The notes: generated by a model from the sequence alone, not told the origin. Positions 1 to 13,589 are shown, counted from the first letter of the stretch. The stretch: DNA of 64,000 bases from Manduca sexta (GCF_014839805.1 NC_051123.1:6492727-6556726), one strand, 5' to 3'. Numbers and translations are program-made.

Positions 1-3000
1 TTTTTCGGAACCGATTTTATTAACACCTCATTAGGTTCACGTTAATTTATCACTAATAGAAGACAGTCTTTGTCCTTCGAATGAAACATAATTACGTTAA
101 AGTTAATTACATTACATTTCATAAGAAAATTACGATGAAAATGAAACAGGTTTGAAGATTAATCTATTATCACGAGAAACAATTTTGGATATCAATCTAA
201 ATTAACCTACAGGTAAAAAGCAAATTAGAAACGCCCACACGTTGACAAATGACAGCAAGACTTGGCTTAATAATGTCTAGATACTGTCCAGGATAAAGAT
301 GACAGTGATTGGTTGCCTGAACAAACGGCTTCACAAACTAAGTACAATATTTATACTAATAAATTTGAAAGTAGGTTGCCTGTTATCGTAGAAATCCACA
401 ACCGAACTAATGGTTGATACCAAAGGCTTTCGTAAAAGTACTTTATGTAACTTGATATTGGATGTTAGGACTTAACAATAAGAACCAGTAATTTTATTGA
501 ATTCGATGTTATTCTACGTCATTTACGTATCCAGAAAAGAAATAAATATTAACTAGGGCACGTAGTATTTAATACATTTGCATGTTGTCAAACAGATACG
601 ATCTTCTGCAATAAATCCACAAAGAACAAAATGCCTTGCGATAACACATGTCATCTCATTATTACAAGTGATGAGACTCTAATCTTCGTCTCGAACATAA
701 TTTCGTAAGATAATCACAAATGCACACTTTGTGTCGTTAATCTGATTTCGCACGGCCTTTTACTATTATAAATACTAAATATAGTACATAACAATTAACC
801 TTATTTCATCACGCTTGTGCTACGTGTGAATGGGGGGTTTTAGAAAACGAAAATTTACGAAACAGGTGACTCTGACTAAGTTATAAAACTAAATGTGAAG
901 CGCGCACGCAAAAAAAGAAATCTTTACTGTCCGTGGACTTTTCGATGAGGTACAATAAGAAAAAATAAATTGAAAGTAAAGCTAGCTAATATAGGTCGAA
1001 GATCTATACGAAAAATAATAACATTTTTGGATATTTCCTGCATTATCTCATCCAAATACAAAAAATAGTTTCAATTGATTTATTACAAAATTTCATACAA
1101 TTGAAACACCAGAATAAATTGATTTTAGAACTATAAATTTTTTCATAAGTTATATAAGTCAATAACTAGAGCTTCAAAATGACGCAAGCGCAGATTTATT
1201 GTAAAGTGGGATGATTTTGCAACGCGTTGGTCTGATAAAGTGCTTGTGTTGCGTTCCCGGGCGTGGCATACTTGCACGCAGTCCGTTAGTAAGTGTGCTA
1301 AATTGTTAGTAATACTGTAATTTAGGAATCCTAGCTACATACAAATAGAAATACAAAGTAGAATCTACCGAGACTATAAAAAAAATCAAAGAATCATTGC
1401 AGAAATTTAATACAATAAGAATTTTATTAAAGTATTCATACGATTATTGGTTCATTATCTGCATGCTAAGCACCTTTACTAATTTCTTCAATTGTTAAAC
1501 AGGTAACATTACAGTATTGTTCGATAGATAAAAGAACAAACATCCATTGTTCTATACAGGAGTAACAAATCACATTCTTACCAATGTTACTCGTTTATTC
1601 AGCGAAGTTTTTACTGATAATGCCCGAACAAAACAAATTGATATCGATGTAACATAAAAAAGTCAGAGAACCGCAACTAGATGGCAAAATAAACAACACC
1701 TAAAATCTAATAGAACAAGATTTAAATTGATAAATAATGAGATACAGTGAAACCATGTATGAAATAGATTTGAGGATACCTATATAAGTCTCTTTAACGA
1801 ACATAGTACTAAAAGTGAATTAACAAAACCCAACAATTGACTTTATCACGTTACAAAATATAAATTCAGCACGCACCAGCAATACTAACAAATTATTGGT
1901 ACCTGATGTGAAACCGCATAGTTCTGATTTACTACGGTCGGGTAATAGAAAGTTTCGTATTCTAGTAATTGCTAATTAAAATTGCGATTTAAGAATATTG
2001 TTACTAAGACATGTGTGGTTAAATATGCGTGATCTTATTAAATATTTCAATAGAAGGTTTTGATATATCTAAAAAGCCTCTGTGGAGTTTTATCTAGAGC
2101 GTTATAGGATAATCGTTTTTACAAATATGTATGTTTATACGTTGAAATTATTCTTATTCATGTCTGATTAGTAAGTACATTTAAACTATAAAATGTATAA
2201 TTAAATGCTAAGTGATCTACAAAACTCATAATTTCAATGTCTTTTAATTATAAATTTAAGGCTGAAATGGCCACAATTTAACATTTAAATTACGTCGCAT
2301 AAGTATGTTGTTGGTAATAAATTTACGTCTAGGAGTTTTATTCTCTTGCCTCAAGCTCTCAATCTCGTTCAATAACTATAAACATAATTATTCATGTACT
2401 ATTAATATGCTCCTTAACAATAGAATTCAAACTTAGAGCAGTCTAAAAAATACAATAATCAAAATTGTTTAACTCAAATACATTTCATGAATAATCGAGC
2501 AAATAATACGTTATCAAAACATCATCTCGCATTAAATAACAATTTATTCTATCTACATCTTTTACAATGAACTTATAATACAGAAACAAGCTGGTCACTT
2601 AATTTAGCTCATAATTCAACACTTGTGCACATAAACGCAACCTAATTTCTTAGCAGGTTCTTGGTTTGATCGGTCGTGCAAACGAATGGGGCCATTTCAT
2701 ACAATTGAACGTATAATGGACACAGCCCTGCGGAAAGACCTGCCCTGTATTGCAAAGTTCTGTTGATTTATCATTTATCTCTCTTAGCAAATCAAAAACT
2801 TTCATTGACGTTAGTATTATGTAAATTTTATGATAATAATTTTTTAATTAATCAAAATATATGCGAAGAATTATTAGAAGAAACTAAGAAGTATATTTTA
2901 TCCGTTATAGACAACGGGCGGTGATTGATGAGCACAGAGCATAAAAACATAAGTATCTGCACTTTATGTTCGATGTAGAGATACCACGAAATGATTTGTC

Positions 3001-4854
3001 CTTTACGTCCGGAATACGTCTACAATTCAAGCAAAATTCATTGCAAACCATTAAAGAAAACCAAAGGACATCAAACAAAGCGAACTGTAATTTGTGGGCG
3101 TCGGCCTCATATCGACTCGCCTTTGCATTCTGTTGCAAAATGTTTTGCAATAGATCGGAATTATCATTCGACGAACTGGTGCACAACCGTGTAATGCAAC
3201 GCTCTTGCTTAAGAGGAAGGGGGCGAGGAAGTGCCAGGGAAGGTCATTGCTGGCCATGGAAATTATAATTTCACTCAAAGGCACGTATTGCTTTCATATG
3301 CGAAAAGTAGACAGAAGTTCGAACACAATTACCCTTCGTTTAGGAATCAACTGAATTCAATACTAGTTTCAAATTTAATTGGGTCGTTTATTATATAACT
3401 TGCACACATACAAAAACCATTTGATCGTTTAAAATACATTTCAAATTCAATATTAAAGGAAACAGCATCTAATTTCCATACTAAGACGCCCGCGTCGAAT
3501 GTAAATACAAATCTGATAAATAATGCATTAAATGAATCATCTGTTGTTAGCATCGGACGAATCATGAAACACTGCCGCCCACCGGGCGCGGAATGTCAAG
3601 ATGCGCGCCCGCCCTACCGTTGCTACGCAACTAAATTAGCATGTTAATTTGTGAATGAAAGTGATAATTATGGAACTTGATGTTGCGATAGAGTTGTAAT
3701 TTCATTTATCTCTAATCGTATGGGGTTAAAAAAATATTGAAAGTTATAATTAGATGAAGCTATGTTTACATAAAAATGCGTTTTTCTTTAGTCACGCTAC
3801 TTTGTATTAAAATGAGATTTACTGATAATAAATGTTTTGGATTGAATGAATATTAATTACCAATTTTATCAATATGAATCATATATTTGCTGTAGAGAAT
3901 AATATATTTTATGCAGTCCTGATTTTACTCTCTATTATGATATTAGATAACTTAAGAGATGTATTTTAAGGGTTAATATCTTAAACATGTAACTTATGTT
4001 TTAGTTAATTGAAGTTAGTAGTCGACATCTCATTCCGGATGTTATTCATCAATTGTTCATTAAGACCTTGACATAATGTAATGATTTTATGATTCAAAAG
4101 ATTTATATGGTAAGTACAAATTGTGGGTTGGGCCGAACGCCTTGTTACCGACTTCTGAATTAATTACTTGTTTGTATTCCGAATTGTAAATCGAATTTGG
4201 AATCTTATTTTAACGGATTTATTTATGGATCGATTTTTGAAAATGTATCGGTTATTCTGGGTACTGTATGCATAGTACTAACAATATTTGGAATTCGTAT
4301 AGCATATGAAATTCTCCATTATCCAATGATATAGAAAATGCTATGAAAATCAAGTTTCCGCCACTTTTGATATGAGCAAGTTACGGATGAAATAATAGAC
4401 ATAGATCGAGAAATTGATCTTCGCGGAAAAGTAATACGATGATGGACTTTTACTTTTTAAATTTTATGGAGTTCCATAACATCTTTGCTTTTAAATTATG
4501 TTTTCACTCACTTAGTTCTTGTTTTGCACAATTCACATTGTTCTTTTTTTACTTTTTAGACACTTATTATTTTCACTTTTGCGCAAATTTAAAAATAAAT
4601 GATGGTGAAGAAAAACTATTTTAAAAGACAGTGCAAGACAATTTGAGGTTTACATTAAATTATATATAAATAAATATTATAGGAAATATATAAAAAATAC
4701 GATAAAATTACTCACCATAGACTGCATGATTAGTGTTTTTATTTCTAAGTGTAGAGATCTCAAACGAACTAACTTAGGCGCTGCTGGAGCCAGTACTCGC
4801 CTAGAAATTTTCGCCTAAGCGATGTGTGAATGCAACCACCTTCCGAGTCGGAAT

Positions 4855-4925
4855 GTCGATTGGCCACAGTGCGCCCCCTTATATATGAAACACCCCGCTT
4901 GGCCGTTCGTAATTGGAAACAATTA
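4855..4925 (+). promoter_or_regulatory. Candidate core promoter (weak)
   Basis: An inverted CCAAT motif (ATTGG, 4859-4863) is followed by a C-rich run and a TATATATG element at 4880-4887, inside a patch of higher GC than its surroundings (about 4780-4990). The spacing resembles a TATA-type promoter. However, no clear arthropod initiator (TCAGT) lies about 30 bases downstream and no coding region follows. It could equally be chance or an old repeat. Confidence 0.15.
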
Positions 4926-6700
4926 GTTGGCCGACAAGTGCAATGCTGTAATTTTTAATTTGCGAGATGTACCAGGTTCCGCCGGAACGCGAGCTATGGG
5001 GATGATTTGATATTGTAATTAAAAATATGTATGTAAAACAAACATGACTTAAATGTTCTAGATCATTCTTCCTTTGTGTACTTGGCTATAAGCTTGGCAT
5101 ATAACTTTTTCTTTATTTGAATTATTATTGCACTGGATTTTTTTGCGCTCATTGTAAAAATAACTCTTTAGGGTATTCTTGCATGGTCACATACTGTACA
5201 AGTTTTTTTAGTACGTATTGACGTTGAATTATTATTGAATAATTCAAGTTTTGATGACATGATTTTAAATATCGAAGTGTTTTTATTTGTGTACTTGTAT
5301 CAGCCGACATCTTGTGTTCTTTTTATTATTTTTTTATAGCGTTGGTTTTCGATTGGAAATCTAGAGTGATATTTAAATGCCAATATCTCACAATGTCTTT
5401 AAAATGCAATAGTTTACGTACTTAGATATCCTTATATTTTTGTTTATTAGACATGTTAAATTTGATACATCATAATTTTCAATTAATACATACAAACCTT
5501 CATTTGATACAAATATAACTGAACTTATGACCTTCACGACTTTTCTCGATCAACTGCGCCATAGTGTCTCATAGTAAAAATATAGAGTTGACATACTTAT
5601 TCATATGATAAATGGCCATTGTCAACATATTAGAGACACCTACCTGACGGAAGTATCCGAATCCTAATTGTAGTATCAAGATCAGCTTCTTTGCGTGAAG
5701 TTGATTTTATATAATATGTACTGTGATTAGTGCATGATATGGTGATAAATCTGTTATCTCATGATGTCGGTAGTTAGTCATATGAGTGGGACTTTAACTA
5801 ATCAACTTGCGTAAATAAAAGATATAATGTCTAAATAAATAAATTCACCAAAAAATCGAAATATATATTTTCTCTTGTGAATTGAATTGTGTCCTTGATC
5901 ATTAGGCATATTTTTAGTGGTCCTATAAAACCAAGCCTCGGTACAAATGTTCGTGAATCGTAAAATGGCTCGTGGCAGGCGTCGCATGCAGGAGTATCTG
6001 GGATTACAGCTGCTGCACCATGATATTGAATTTTTCTTACCTTGATATTCGCTATATTCTATAAATAATATCTCTAAATCTCTTGCTTCCATACTCAATT
6101 TCATATTATATTCTGCTCCTAGTTGTATTTTCGCAACTTTCGTATGAATAAACTACTATGTAACTGATATGTAATGGAAAGGTCTCAACAGGCGGAAGTC
6201 GGGAGCTTGATTCAACAATCCATAGACCTATGTAGTTTTATGAAGCTGTATGTATTCATTATTATTATGACGTGAAGATTAATACATTCTTTTACAACTT
6301 TCCATAAAAACTTAAAATACGTGAATAAGTAGGTGTTGAGCAGGTCAGCAGTAACACAGTTTGCAATTTAAGGTATTCGCAATGCGATTGGAAAAAAATA
6401 AAGCAAAATTTTTAAGATAGTTTTTACTTACAAAATGTCGATAGCAGATTTCCTATATTGTAATCCATCATAATTCTGTCAAGTGTTCATTGCCTAATAG
6501 TGAAGGAAATTTGGCTTCGGTTCAAAACTCTACCCCGGATAGATCGATATGCTTAGAATACATACTAAGACAATGCTCTATAAGGGTCAATCTGTGCATA
6601 GTTTAAATTATATGTATTTATATCGTTATTGCTACTATTAAAAGTCATTTCTGAATTCGATTTTCAAGTTGAACAACTAATTTTCATGTGAGTTTATTGG

Positions 6701-6740
6701 TTCGATATCTAGAACTCGTAATCGTGTTCGATATCTAGAA
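6701..6740. repeat. Short tandem duplication, 26-bp period
   Basis: The 14-mer TTCGATATCTAGAA occurs at 6701-6714 and again at 6727-6740, giving about 1.5 units of a 26-bp tandem repeat. Each unit holds the palindrome GATATC next to TCTAGA. No function is suggested by the surroundings. Confidence 0.6.
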
Positions 6741-7387
6741 ATAATCGAATAGACCATGTGCAAGATTAACACATACGCAATTTTTTATCCTGGAAATTTG
6801 CTGCCGTGGACAATAATTGACCTTTCAATCTAGTTTTTGAAACAGATGGCGTTGACGTAGTACGGATTGCGCAATGGATCGCTATAATGATGTAAGGCCT
6901 TTTGTAGTAGGAAAGGCTCTTCACGCGAGAGAAGCTGCGGGGAAACCTAGTATTTTTATAAATTCTACAATCCGTTCATTGTTATGGACACTACAGCCGA
7001 AGTTTAATATTGAAGCTTACACTTTAGGGGCCATAGACAAAATGATATTATACATTGTTAACGCTAATAGAAACAAAAAAATGACATAATGACATATCAT
7101 AATGATAGAATATCTTTTGTTTAAGATTCCAGCTTTGTTTTCACAAAGCCAGTCTAATAACCAGTTGCAATATAAGCTGACATAGTGCCCGCTGGACTGA
7201 TGACCTAAAGGATATAGCGGGAAGCGACTGAATGAGCGGCTTACCGTCAAAGGCGGCGTAATATTGAATGATTTGTTTCATTCTATACTATGATGGATGG
7301 TGACGGTAATTGACTTGTCCTGTATTACAAATAGGTTGGAATATATATTAGAATAACGCGTAACTATATCAAAAAACGATAAAATAT

Positions 7388-7407
7388 GTCACAAAAAGTT
7401 TTGTGAC
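7388..7407. repeat. Perfect 9-bp-arm inverted repeat
   Basis: GTCACAAAA at 7388-7396 and TTTTGTGAC at 7399-7407 are exact reverse complements with a 2-base centre. It could be a DNA-binding palindrome or a chance hairpin. No gene lies nearby. Confidence 0.55.
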
Positions 7408-8264
7408 AAATCGATCTCATTCAGTCATGTCTAATATCGATATAGGCTTGAACATAAAAAATCAATTCTAAATTTGAAATTCGAACACGTCATTCGAGAC
7501 ACTCAACCATCGTCTTACAAAAAGGTTAAAGGCGACAAAAAGTGTCAACATTTTCTAAACAATTTTCATCCAGTGTCCTAAAATATCGTAAGAAGCTCGG
7601 CAATCTGTCAATATTTTGTTTAATGGAGACGAAAGACGCGTTGAGTAAGATAATGTGTCCCTCCTATTATATTGCCATTTGTTACCCGTGTTTATATTGA
7701 TCGTTGCTACATCGCACACAACGAGATTCGTCGTGAAGTATTAGGAAAATGCGTTGATGACTACTGCGATCCTAACAGGCCGGTTAATAGAGTTATGTTA
7801 AACGAATTTGTATTATAAGATTTATATGGTAGAGCCGATTTTGTTGGTTCACTCCAGGCATTTTTAAAGGCATAGGTTACTTGATATTATACCAACCGCT
7901 CATATAATTTATGATGAGCAAGAACTTAGTCTACGCGCCACGACGGTCAAAGATACGCATCGTAAAAAATTTGCTCGTAATATATATTTTACCACAAACG
8001 AAGTCAGGGTAACAGCTTGTCTAAGCTAATCAGAAAGGTTTAGTTACCCTTTAACATAGTAATCGCTGATTTCTCACGTGTACGCGAATATGTGACAAGA
8101 AATTAAATTTTCTAGATGCATCGTATATAAAGTAATTATTTGATGTATGACTGAAGATGATGAATAAGTGCCAATTACTTTGATGTTGGTTGACTTAATT
8201 AGGATTTTGTAACTAGACTTTGGGTGTCATTAAAGAAAGAGCTCATTCCTTGATTACTCATTTG

Positions 8265-8340
8265 TCATCACAATGGTTTAGTAGGAGCGTGCCTAAGATG
8301 TAAAAATAACGGAGTGGGTTTGATTCTCAAGACAAGCCAT
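8265..8340 (+). repeat. tRNA-like SINE head, degraded
   Basis: A Pol III A-box-like stretch TGGTTTAGTAGG (8274-8285) is followed about 30 bases later by a B-box-like GGTTTGATTCTC (8317-8328). The spacing is that of a tRNA-derived promoter. There is no full cloverleaf, so I read this as the head of an old SINE rather than a tRNA gene. Confidence 0.35.
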
Positions 8341-8814
8341 AATAATTAATGTTAGTTTATTAACTAAAAAATGATTTGCATAACGTTATACTATGTAGCC
8401 CGTGTGGAGAAAGGCTTGACCGTCATTACATCCTGGGAAAAAAATTAGCTCAGTAATAACGCTACAATTTTTGCAACTCTATACGTTAAGAAATAAGATA
8501 CGATTTTATTAAATATTTGATTTCTGAGATAAGATGGCACATATATTTTACATATTTATATACTACAGTATATATATTTTTCATATTTTAGCATACTTTC
8601 TGCGTCATTTAGGAATGATATCGCTTAAATGACCACATACATCATAGCATCATGTCAACGTCATATCAACATGTAGCCTTTGGTACAATACAGTGGCTGA
8701 CGCAACGAATAATTCATAATTTCAATGGCACGTAGTTTCCTCATACTTTCCTTCACCGCTAGACCGTGATATGTAGTACTTAGTTTCGAAAAACTTATTG
8801 GTACAACGGTTATA

Positions 8815-8945
8815 AAGTAGAGTTGACGAAGGCGCGGAGCGTGAGTGACTGAGAATTTATGAGACGCTGGTTCGATTCCTGCATTGGGAAAATGCGGTAA
8901 TATTTGATATGAGCTGAGATGTAACCAATGTTTAAAATATATTGG
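8815..8945 (+). repeat. tRNA-like SINE remnant
   Basis: A near-perfect B box GGTTCGATTCC lies at 8869-8879, followed by a SINE-like body 'TGCATTGGGAAAATGCGG'. The A box upstream is weak. The minus-strand open frame 8661-8948 crosses it and has no coding signature. It is probably an old tRNA-derived SINE of a subfamily distinct from family B. Confidence 0.4.
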
Positions 8946-8949
8946 CATG

Positions 8950-10455
8950 TATGTAAAGAATATTGATTTATATTTTATATTAAAAATACTTTAGTTCATA
9001 AGAAACAATTATTATTTGAATATTTGGGTACAAAATAGTGTTGTCGGAAGTACTGAAATTTCTACTCACTTCCTTTGGCTTATTAATAAAAATCGTACAC
9101 AAATTCATTATTCTGATATAGACATTAGCATTTATTGACGACGTCGACAATTTACTGACATAACCCTTAGAATCTATAATGGTCCAATTATTAATTTGTT
9201 TATATTCTGCTATAAAAATATAATTCATTTAATTAAATAAACGACGACGCCACCCAGGAAGAATGACAGACCTTTAAGAATCAAGGCATAATATTAAACA
9301 TTTCATAAATAAAGCAACTTATCGAACGCTCGTACAAAAGACATCAACGTCGTCCATAACCAGCGGATACGACTTTATTGCATGTTACTGCGGAATTTGA
9401 CTCAACTTTTATTATCATGAAGTGAAAACAATATTGCCATTAAAAATGATATTTCGATATGAGAATAAAGTTATTCTCACATACTATGTGCTTTAATTAT
9501 ACTTGGACACGGATGTAAATGTTTGTTGATTTATGTGACATTCACAAAGAATCATAATTAAATATGGTTAATGATAGATAGATAAATGGTTTAGCACTTA
9601 CTAAATTAACTACTATGGATTAATATTACACATGGCTTAATGCAATTTTCATTGGAATATAATTTGCATATTACGGTAAATGAAATTTCTTATGAAACAT
9701 TTAATAAGGAATATTCTAAGTTAATGTGAAGGTTAGGGTAAAGTTTATTACATCTTAACTTCATTTTATCCGTGACGATATGCAAAATTATCACTGACGT
9801 ATTGTGTAAAAGAAATTAAATAAATTGGTCATTCAGTAATATGTCCATAACCTTACTATAGCATTTATAGTATGTATATTATTAAAAGATAAAAAAATGG
9901 TTTAGATTATCATGGTATTTATAATTCGCATAACTAAAAATATGCTATGATCAATCGTAATTATTCTAATTAAGTGCTTGATAGCAATTTTTAATTATTT
10001 GAATTTTAATACTTAGTCACATCTGTGATTTAAATCTTATTTTTTTAAATAATTTTTCGTAAATATTTCACGAGACTTATTTTTTTACTTTTATTATTTT
10101 TATTTAAAAAAATCATTATTTGTAGCACGATTCTTAAAATAAACTCAACTATCATCATCAAAGACTACATCAATCATACAAAATAGTAAAACAGTACAGG
10201 ACATAACGTAACACAATTTCAATTTTTAAAACAGCGTAAGTACAAGTTGCGTGCAAAAAAATCGTGAGTGTTGCAACCGACAGGTTATCAAGTTGTTTTA
10301 CTTTAAGCGCGTTTTTGTCGCTTAAGTGAGCTGTTACAGAAATTACTTTATCGATCGTGGAAACACGACATCTGTTACACGAGCCAATCTGAGAAAAAAA
10401 ATTATATCATCGCTTCATTTACCTGATTTTATCGCGGTTTATATTATTATTTTCA
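8950..10455. other. AT-rich stretch without gene
   Basis: Strongly AT-rich with long A and T runs (notably 10,020-10,115). I see no repeats I can classify and no coding signal. Confidence 0.55.
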
Positions 10456-10500
10456 CCCTGGCCCATGTTCAGCAGTTAACTTCCTGCGGCTGATGATGAA
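10456..10500 (+). mobile_element. RTE-like LINE 3' end scrap
   Basis: The stretch translates in one frame to AHVQQLTSCG followed by stop codons in a TGATGATGA run. This is the usual end of lepidopteran RTE-type LINE proteins (consensus EAYVQQWTS...G-stop then (TGA)n). It matches the other RTE scraps in this window at 11.6, 25.7 and 41.5 kb. Only the last few codons and the tail remain; the insertion is dead. Confidence 0.6.
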
Positions 10501-11047
10501 GTCATAAAATGATGACGTCAAGGATGCATTACCATCCTCACTGGTGAGGACAAAGAGGCCCTCACCTACCAGCCTTTCACTAACCACCTCAGTGGACTAC
10601 CAGAAGAAGTAAAGCAGAAGAAACTCCAAACTTGCTTCTGGCCATCAATTGTCAATTACATCTTTGTTTTCAAGTGTTTCATCTACAAGTCATAATAGTT
10701 ATAAACTCTTAAACGAATGCATATCACTGTTAAAATGGGAACATATTTTTTCGCATATATAATATGAGTCAGAAGTTAGATTGTGAAGGTGCTTACTTTT
10801 ATTAATATGTTATGAGTCTAATAAATATTGACTCAAACAATTAAATAGACAAAAAAATCACAAACCTCGTTATAGTGATTCATTCGTCATCTAGCAATTA
10901 ATCTATGCAGAATAAGACAAAGAGCATTAGGTTTCCATCGAGTCTTCTGCGACAAGCGTGCTTGAGATGTTTATGTAACAAAAAGTGCGGGGATAAAAAG
11001 ATTGGCCACTATGTTTGGTTAACATTTGATTAAATATCTGTAATTAC

Positions 11048-11285
11048 ACAGCCTCTGTGGCGCAGTTATATAATAATGCAGAGCTCAGGCCTCGGATACG
11101 AACCCCGATTTGGGCAAAGTAATATTGGATTTCTTTACTCATGATTTGAAATTTGTGCTCGATAGATGATAGGCTAGCCCCTTGTCGCATAATAGGGCGG
11201 AATTCACACAGCGGAAAGTTGTTTCAGTAGATTCGACTCTGCCTACTCCTTTGAGGATAAAAGGCGTAAGTGTATGTGATCTGTA
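11048..11285 (+). mobile_element. SINE family B (tRNA-derived), old copy
   Basis: It begins with a tRNA-like head: GCCTCTGTGGCGCAGTT (A box) followed by GGATACGAACCCC (degraded B box) near 11,095-11,107. The body 'GGGCAAAGTAATATTGG', then 'GATAGGCTAGCCCCTTGTC' and 'CTGCCTACTCC', runs in the same order as the well-preserved copies at 23.8 and 55.3 kb (which lie on the - strand). It is strongly diverged and has no clear target duplication, so it is an old insertion. Confidence 0.7.
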
Positions 11286-11592
11286 GGTAATTAACGAATA
11301 AAAATAATCTCTTGCTTGCTGTGGTCAGATTTTGTATTGGATAAAAATGAAATCAAGTTTAACAGTTCACTAATATTCTGTGTGTGAATACTAATAATTC
11401 AAACATATGACATTAAAAATACCCTAAATTATATTGATAATATAATAACAACTATAAAACCACTGAATATCGAATCAATTTCATCATTGCCAAATTATTC
11501 ATCCATTCCCACTTTACCGAAATGCCATATATCATATGTATGGTAATTTAAGATATATAATAAGAAAAGGGTTAAGAATGCAAGTAAAATCC

Positions 11593-11672
11593 TATCATCA
11601 TCATCACTAGCCACATAAAGTCCACTGCTGAACATAAGCCTACCCAAAGATTTCCAAACGGACCTGTCGAAA
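11593..11672 (-). mobile_element. RTE-like LINE 3' end scrap
   Basis: CATCATCATCAT at the left is the reverse complement of an RTE (TGA)n tail. On the minus strand the sequence reads TGGAAATCTTTGGG..., then ATGTTCAGCAGTGGA, matching the WKSLGEA-YVQQWT end of RTE proteins with an indel that breaks the frame. The insertion is inactive. Confidence 0.65.
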
Positions 11673-11679
11673 ACAAAAT

Positions 11680-12525
11680 CTTATAAATAGGCTTTAACAC
11701 AATAAGGAACATATTACGTGCAGAATTCAATTAATTAATTATAATTGTAACATATCTATAATACGATATCGTTACAATTTAAACAGATAAAAGTCACAAT
11801 AAAATACCAACACTTATCAACACCAATTAATATAAAGTCAACATCCTTGTGGCGAAGGAAAACATTCAGAAATCCCGCATTCCATAAGAAGGAACAATTT
11901 GTCCGCGAGGTGACAGGTGTTACGCCACCTCTCGTTTCGTCGAAATCAAATCAGCGCGGTATGTGGGTGATGTCAAGTGACCACTGCATCGCGGAATAAT
12001 ATCTTACGAACCTAACATTGAAGACCCTAAGTACTCTAACAAACTTTTTTTCACTTTGGTAGAATACTAAACTAGTTACTACTAAAATTTGGACCAGTAG
12101 GTTTCGTTACTAAAACTTATTGTTCGAAATTTAGCCGCGAAACGTATTTGTTGTTGGTAAAGTATTTGTAACTGATCGTCGCCTACTGGTCAAATTTCGA
12201 CCGCATTTCATAAATTTTATATTTCTTTATACATGAACTTTAATTATGCTTAATCTCACTCTCCGGGTGCTTAATAAGGGATACAAAGTTTTCGCGTATT
12301 AATCTCATTAGAAATACTTAGTACCCGAAAATAGTCTTTTTTGGATGGTATACAAATATCGTATAGGCACGGAATGTACATAAAGTATAAATCCTGTGAT
12401 GGTAGCATAGGTAAGTATGTTCGGAATCACCTCTGTTTCAATTTTGAACAGGCCAACACAAAAGTGTCCACGGAAAGATAATCCCCTTACATAATTAAAA
12501 ACTATAGATGCCACTCTACTATCAG
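11680..12525. other. No gene or clear element
   Basis: AT-rich sequence with a moderately GC-rich patch at about 11,900-11,990. The minus-strand open frame 12,308-12,514 has no recognisable domain and I do not call it. Confidence 0.5.
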
Positions 12526-12529
12526 GTGC

Positions 12530-12615
12530 AGTTGTGTATGTAAGTCAGTTATTGCAGGTTGGCATGAGAATCGAACCCAGTAACTTACGATATTTTGCCT
12601 AACTACTACCGGGAC
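12530..12615 (-). repeat. tRNA-like SINE head, degraded
   Basis: On the minus strand a B box GGGTTCGATTC (12,568-12,578) lies downstream of TAGTAGTTAGGC (12,597-12,608), a poor A box. The T stem does not pair well, so this is not a tRNA gene. It is most likely a SINE head remnant. Confidence 0.3.
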
Positions 12616-13104
12616 CATAAGGGATAACGAAATCGTATGTAAATAAATATAATATAGGTGAGAAGATGAAATTACAATGAATAAGGGCTAATAAAAGAAA
12701 ACGATAAATCTATGTAGTGGTGAAAAATTTATGTTCACTGTTTAATTTTTGTTTTTTACATTATCTAAAAATATGAAAGCCCAAACCCTCACGCGGAACT
12801 TATTACCGTGCGTTAATGACATTGTTTTAATCACGTGAAAGGCTCAGATAGTTGCGTGTATTAATTCATTATTAAACTTTCTACATGCTAAATGATACAT
12901 CATCGAGATAACTGAGTAAGTAGGTGCGTTGCGCAACTAGCTCGTGCCCGCGTCTTTGTTCGCACTTAATTGCTCTAAACTCAGCCGATTTCGATTTAAA
13001 CATGAGTTTATCATACATCTATATCGTTAGTAAGTAGGTAGACGTCCAACTAGCTCATTCACAGCGATTATTTTCACAACTAGTGACTAACATAGCACAT
13101 CGAA

Positions 13105-13245
13105 TTAGCAAGCTGATGTGGTAGTGGGCAGGGCACATAGCTCGCAGAACTGATGGGGCAAGAAAGTTCTGGAGCCACGAACTGGCAAGCGCAGCATCGG
13201 ACGTCCACCCACGAGGTAGACAGATGACCTCATAAAAGTCGCCTT
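13105..13245 (+). mobile_element. RTE-like LINE ORF remnant
   Basis: One frame reads WAGHIARRTDG, the hallmark of the C-terminal part of RTE-type LINE proteins. After frame shifts come the usual V-G-R-P-P-T-R and TDDLIKVA-like stretches (CGTCCACCCACGAGG, then AGATGACCTCATAAAAGTC). Stops and shifts make it a pseudogene. It is followed closely by a family D tail. Confidence 0.75.
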
Positions 13246-13299
13246 TGGGGGAGGCCATGTTCGGAAGTAGACATCCCTCGGCTGATGATTTTGCTGATT

Positions 13300-13379
13300 C
13301 ATTTGTTTATGTGCGGTATCGCTTACCATCAGGCGAATGGCAAGCTCTTCTCAATATTCAAAGCAATAAAAAAAATAAG
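13300..13379 (+). mobile_element. Family D retroposon tail with poly(A)
   Basis: The stretch GTATCGCTTACCATCAGGCG, then a match to the AAGCTCGTCTCGTCATTCAAA segment, then GCAATAAAAAAAA is the 3' end shared with copies at 16.5, 38.5, 45.3 and 56.3 kb. The A-rich end shows retroposition. It abuts the RTE scrap at 13,105-13,245, so either two insertions lie side by side or D uses RTE machinery. Confidence 0.6.
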
Positions 13380-13589
13380 ATAGAGGAAATTGTTTTGATC
13401 GCCATCGATAGGTACTTGATAGTGTAAGACCGCGAGGGTGTGTTTAACTCGCGTCTTGCCGTGAGTAAGTGGTAATAAAAGACATTCAGATAGCGTATTA
13501 GGCCGTTTTACACTGAAGTAAACTAAATATATACTAATATATGAAATTAAATAAGTAAAAAAAAATCTTCGTGTAAACCTTTTTGGGAT

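Larger units (their letters stand above)
1..8260. other. Gene-free AT-rich stretch
   Basis: No coding region is supported here. The longest open frames (for example 2966-3268 on + and 5802-6104 on -) have no recognisable motif. At 2.9-3.3 kb several frames on both strands overlap, which is what a locally stop-poor, slightly GC-richer patch gives by chance. A GC-rich patch lies at about 3570-3625 and a promoter-like patch at 4855-4925. Otherwise I see only simple AT-rich sequence, probably intergenic or intronic. Confidence 0.6.

Noticed and set aside
2905..3284. Cluster of overlapping open frames on both strands
   Set aside because: Three or more frames are open at once over the same bases with no shared domain. 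This is a locally stop-poor patch, not a gene.
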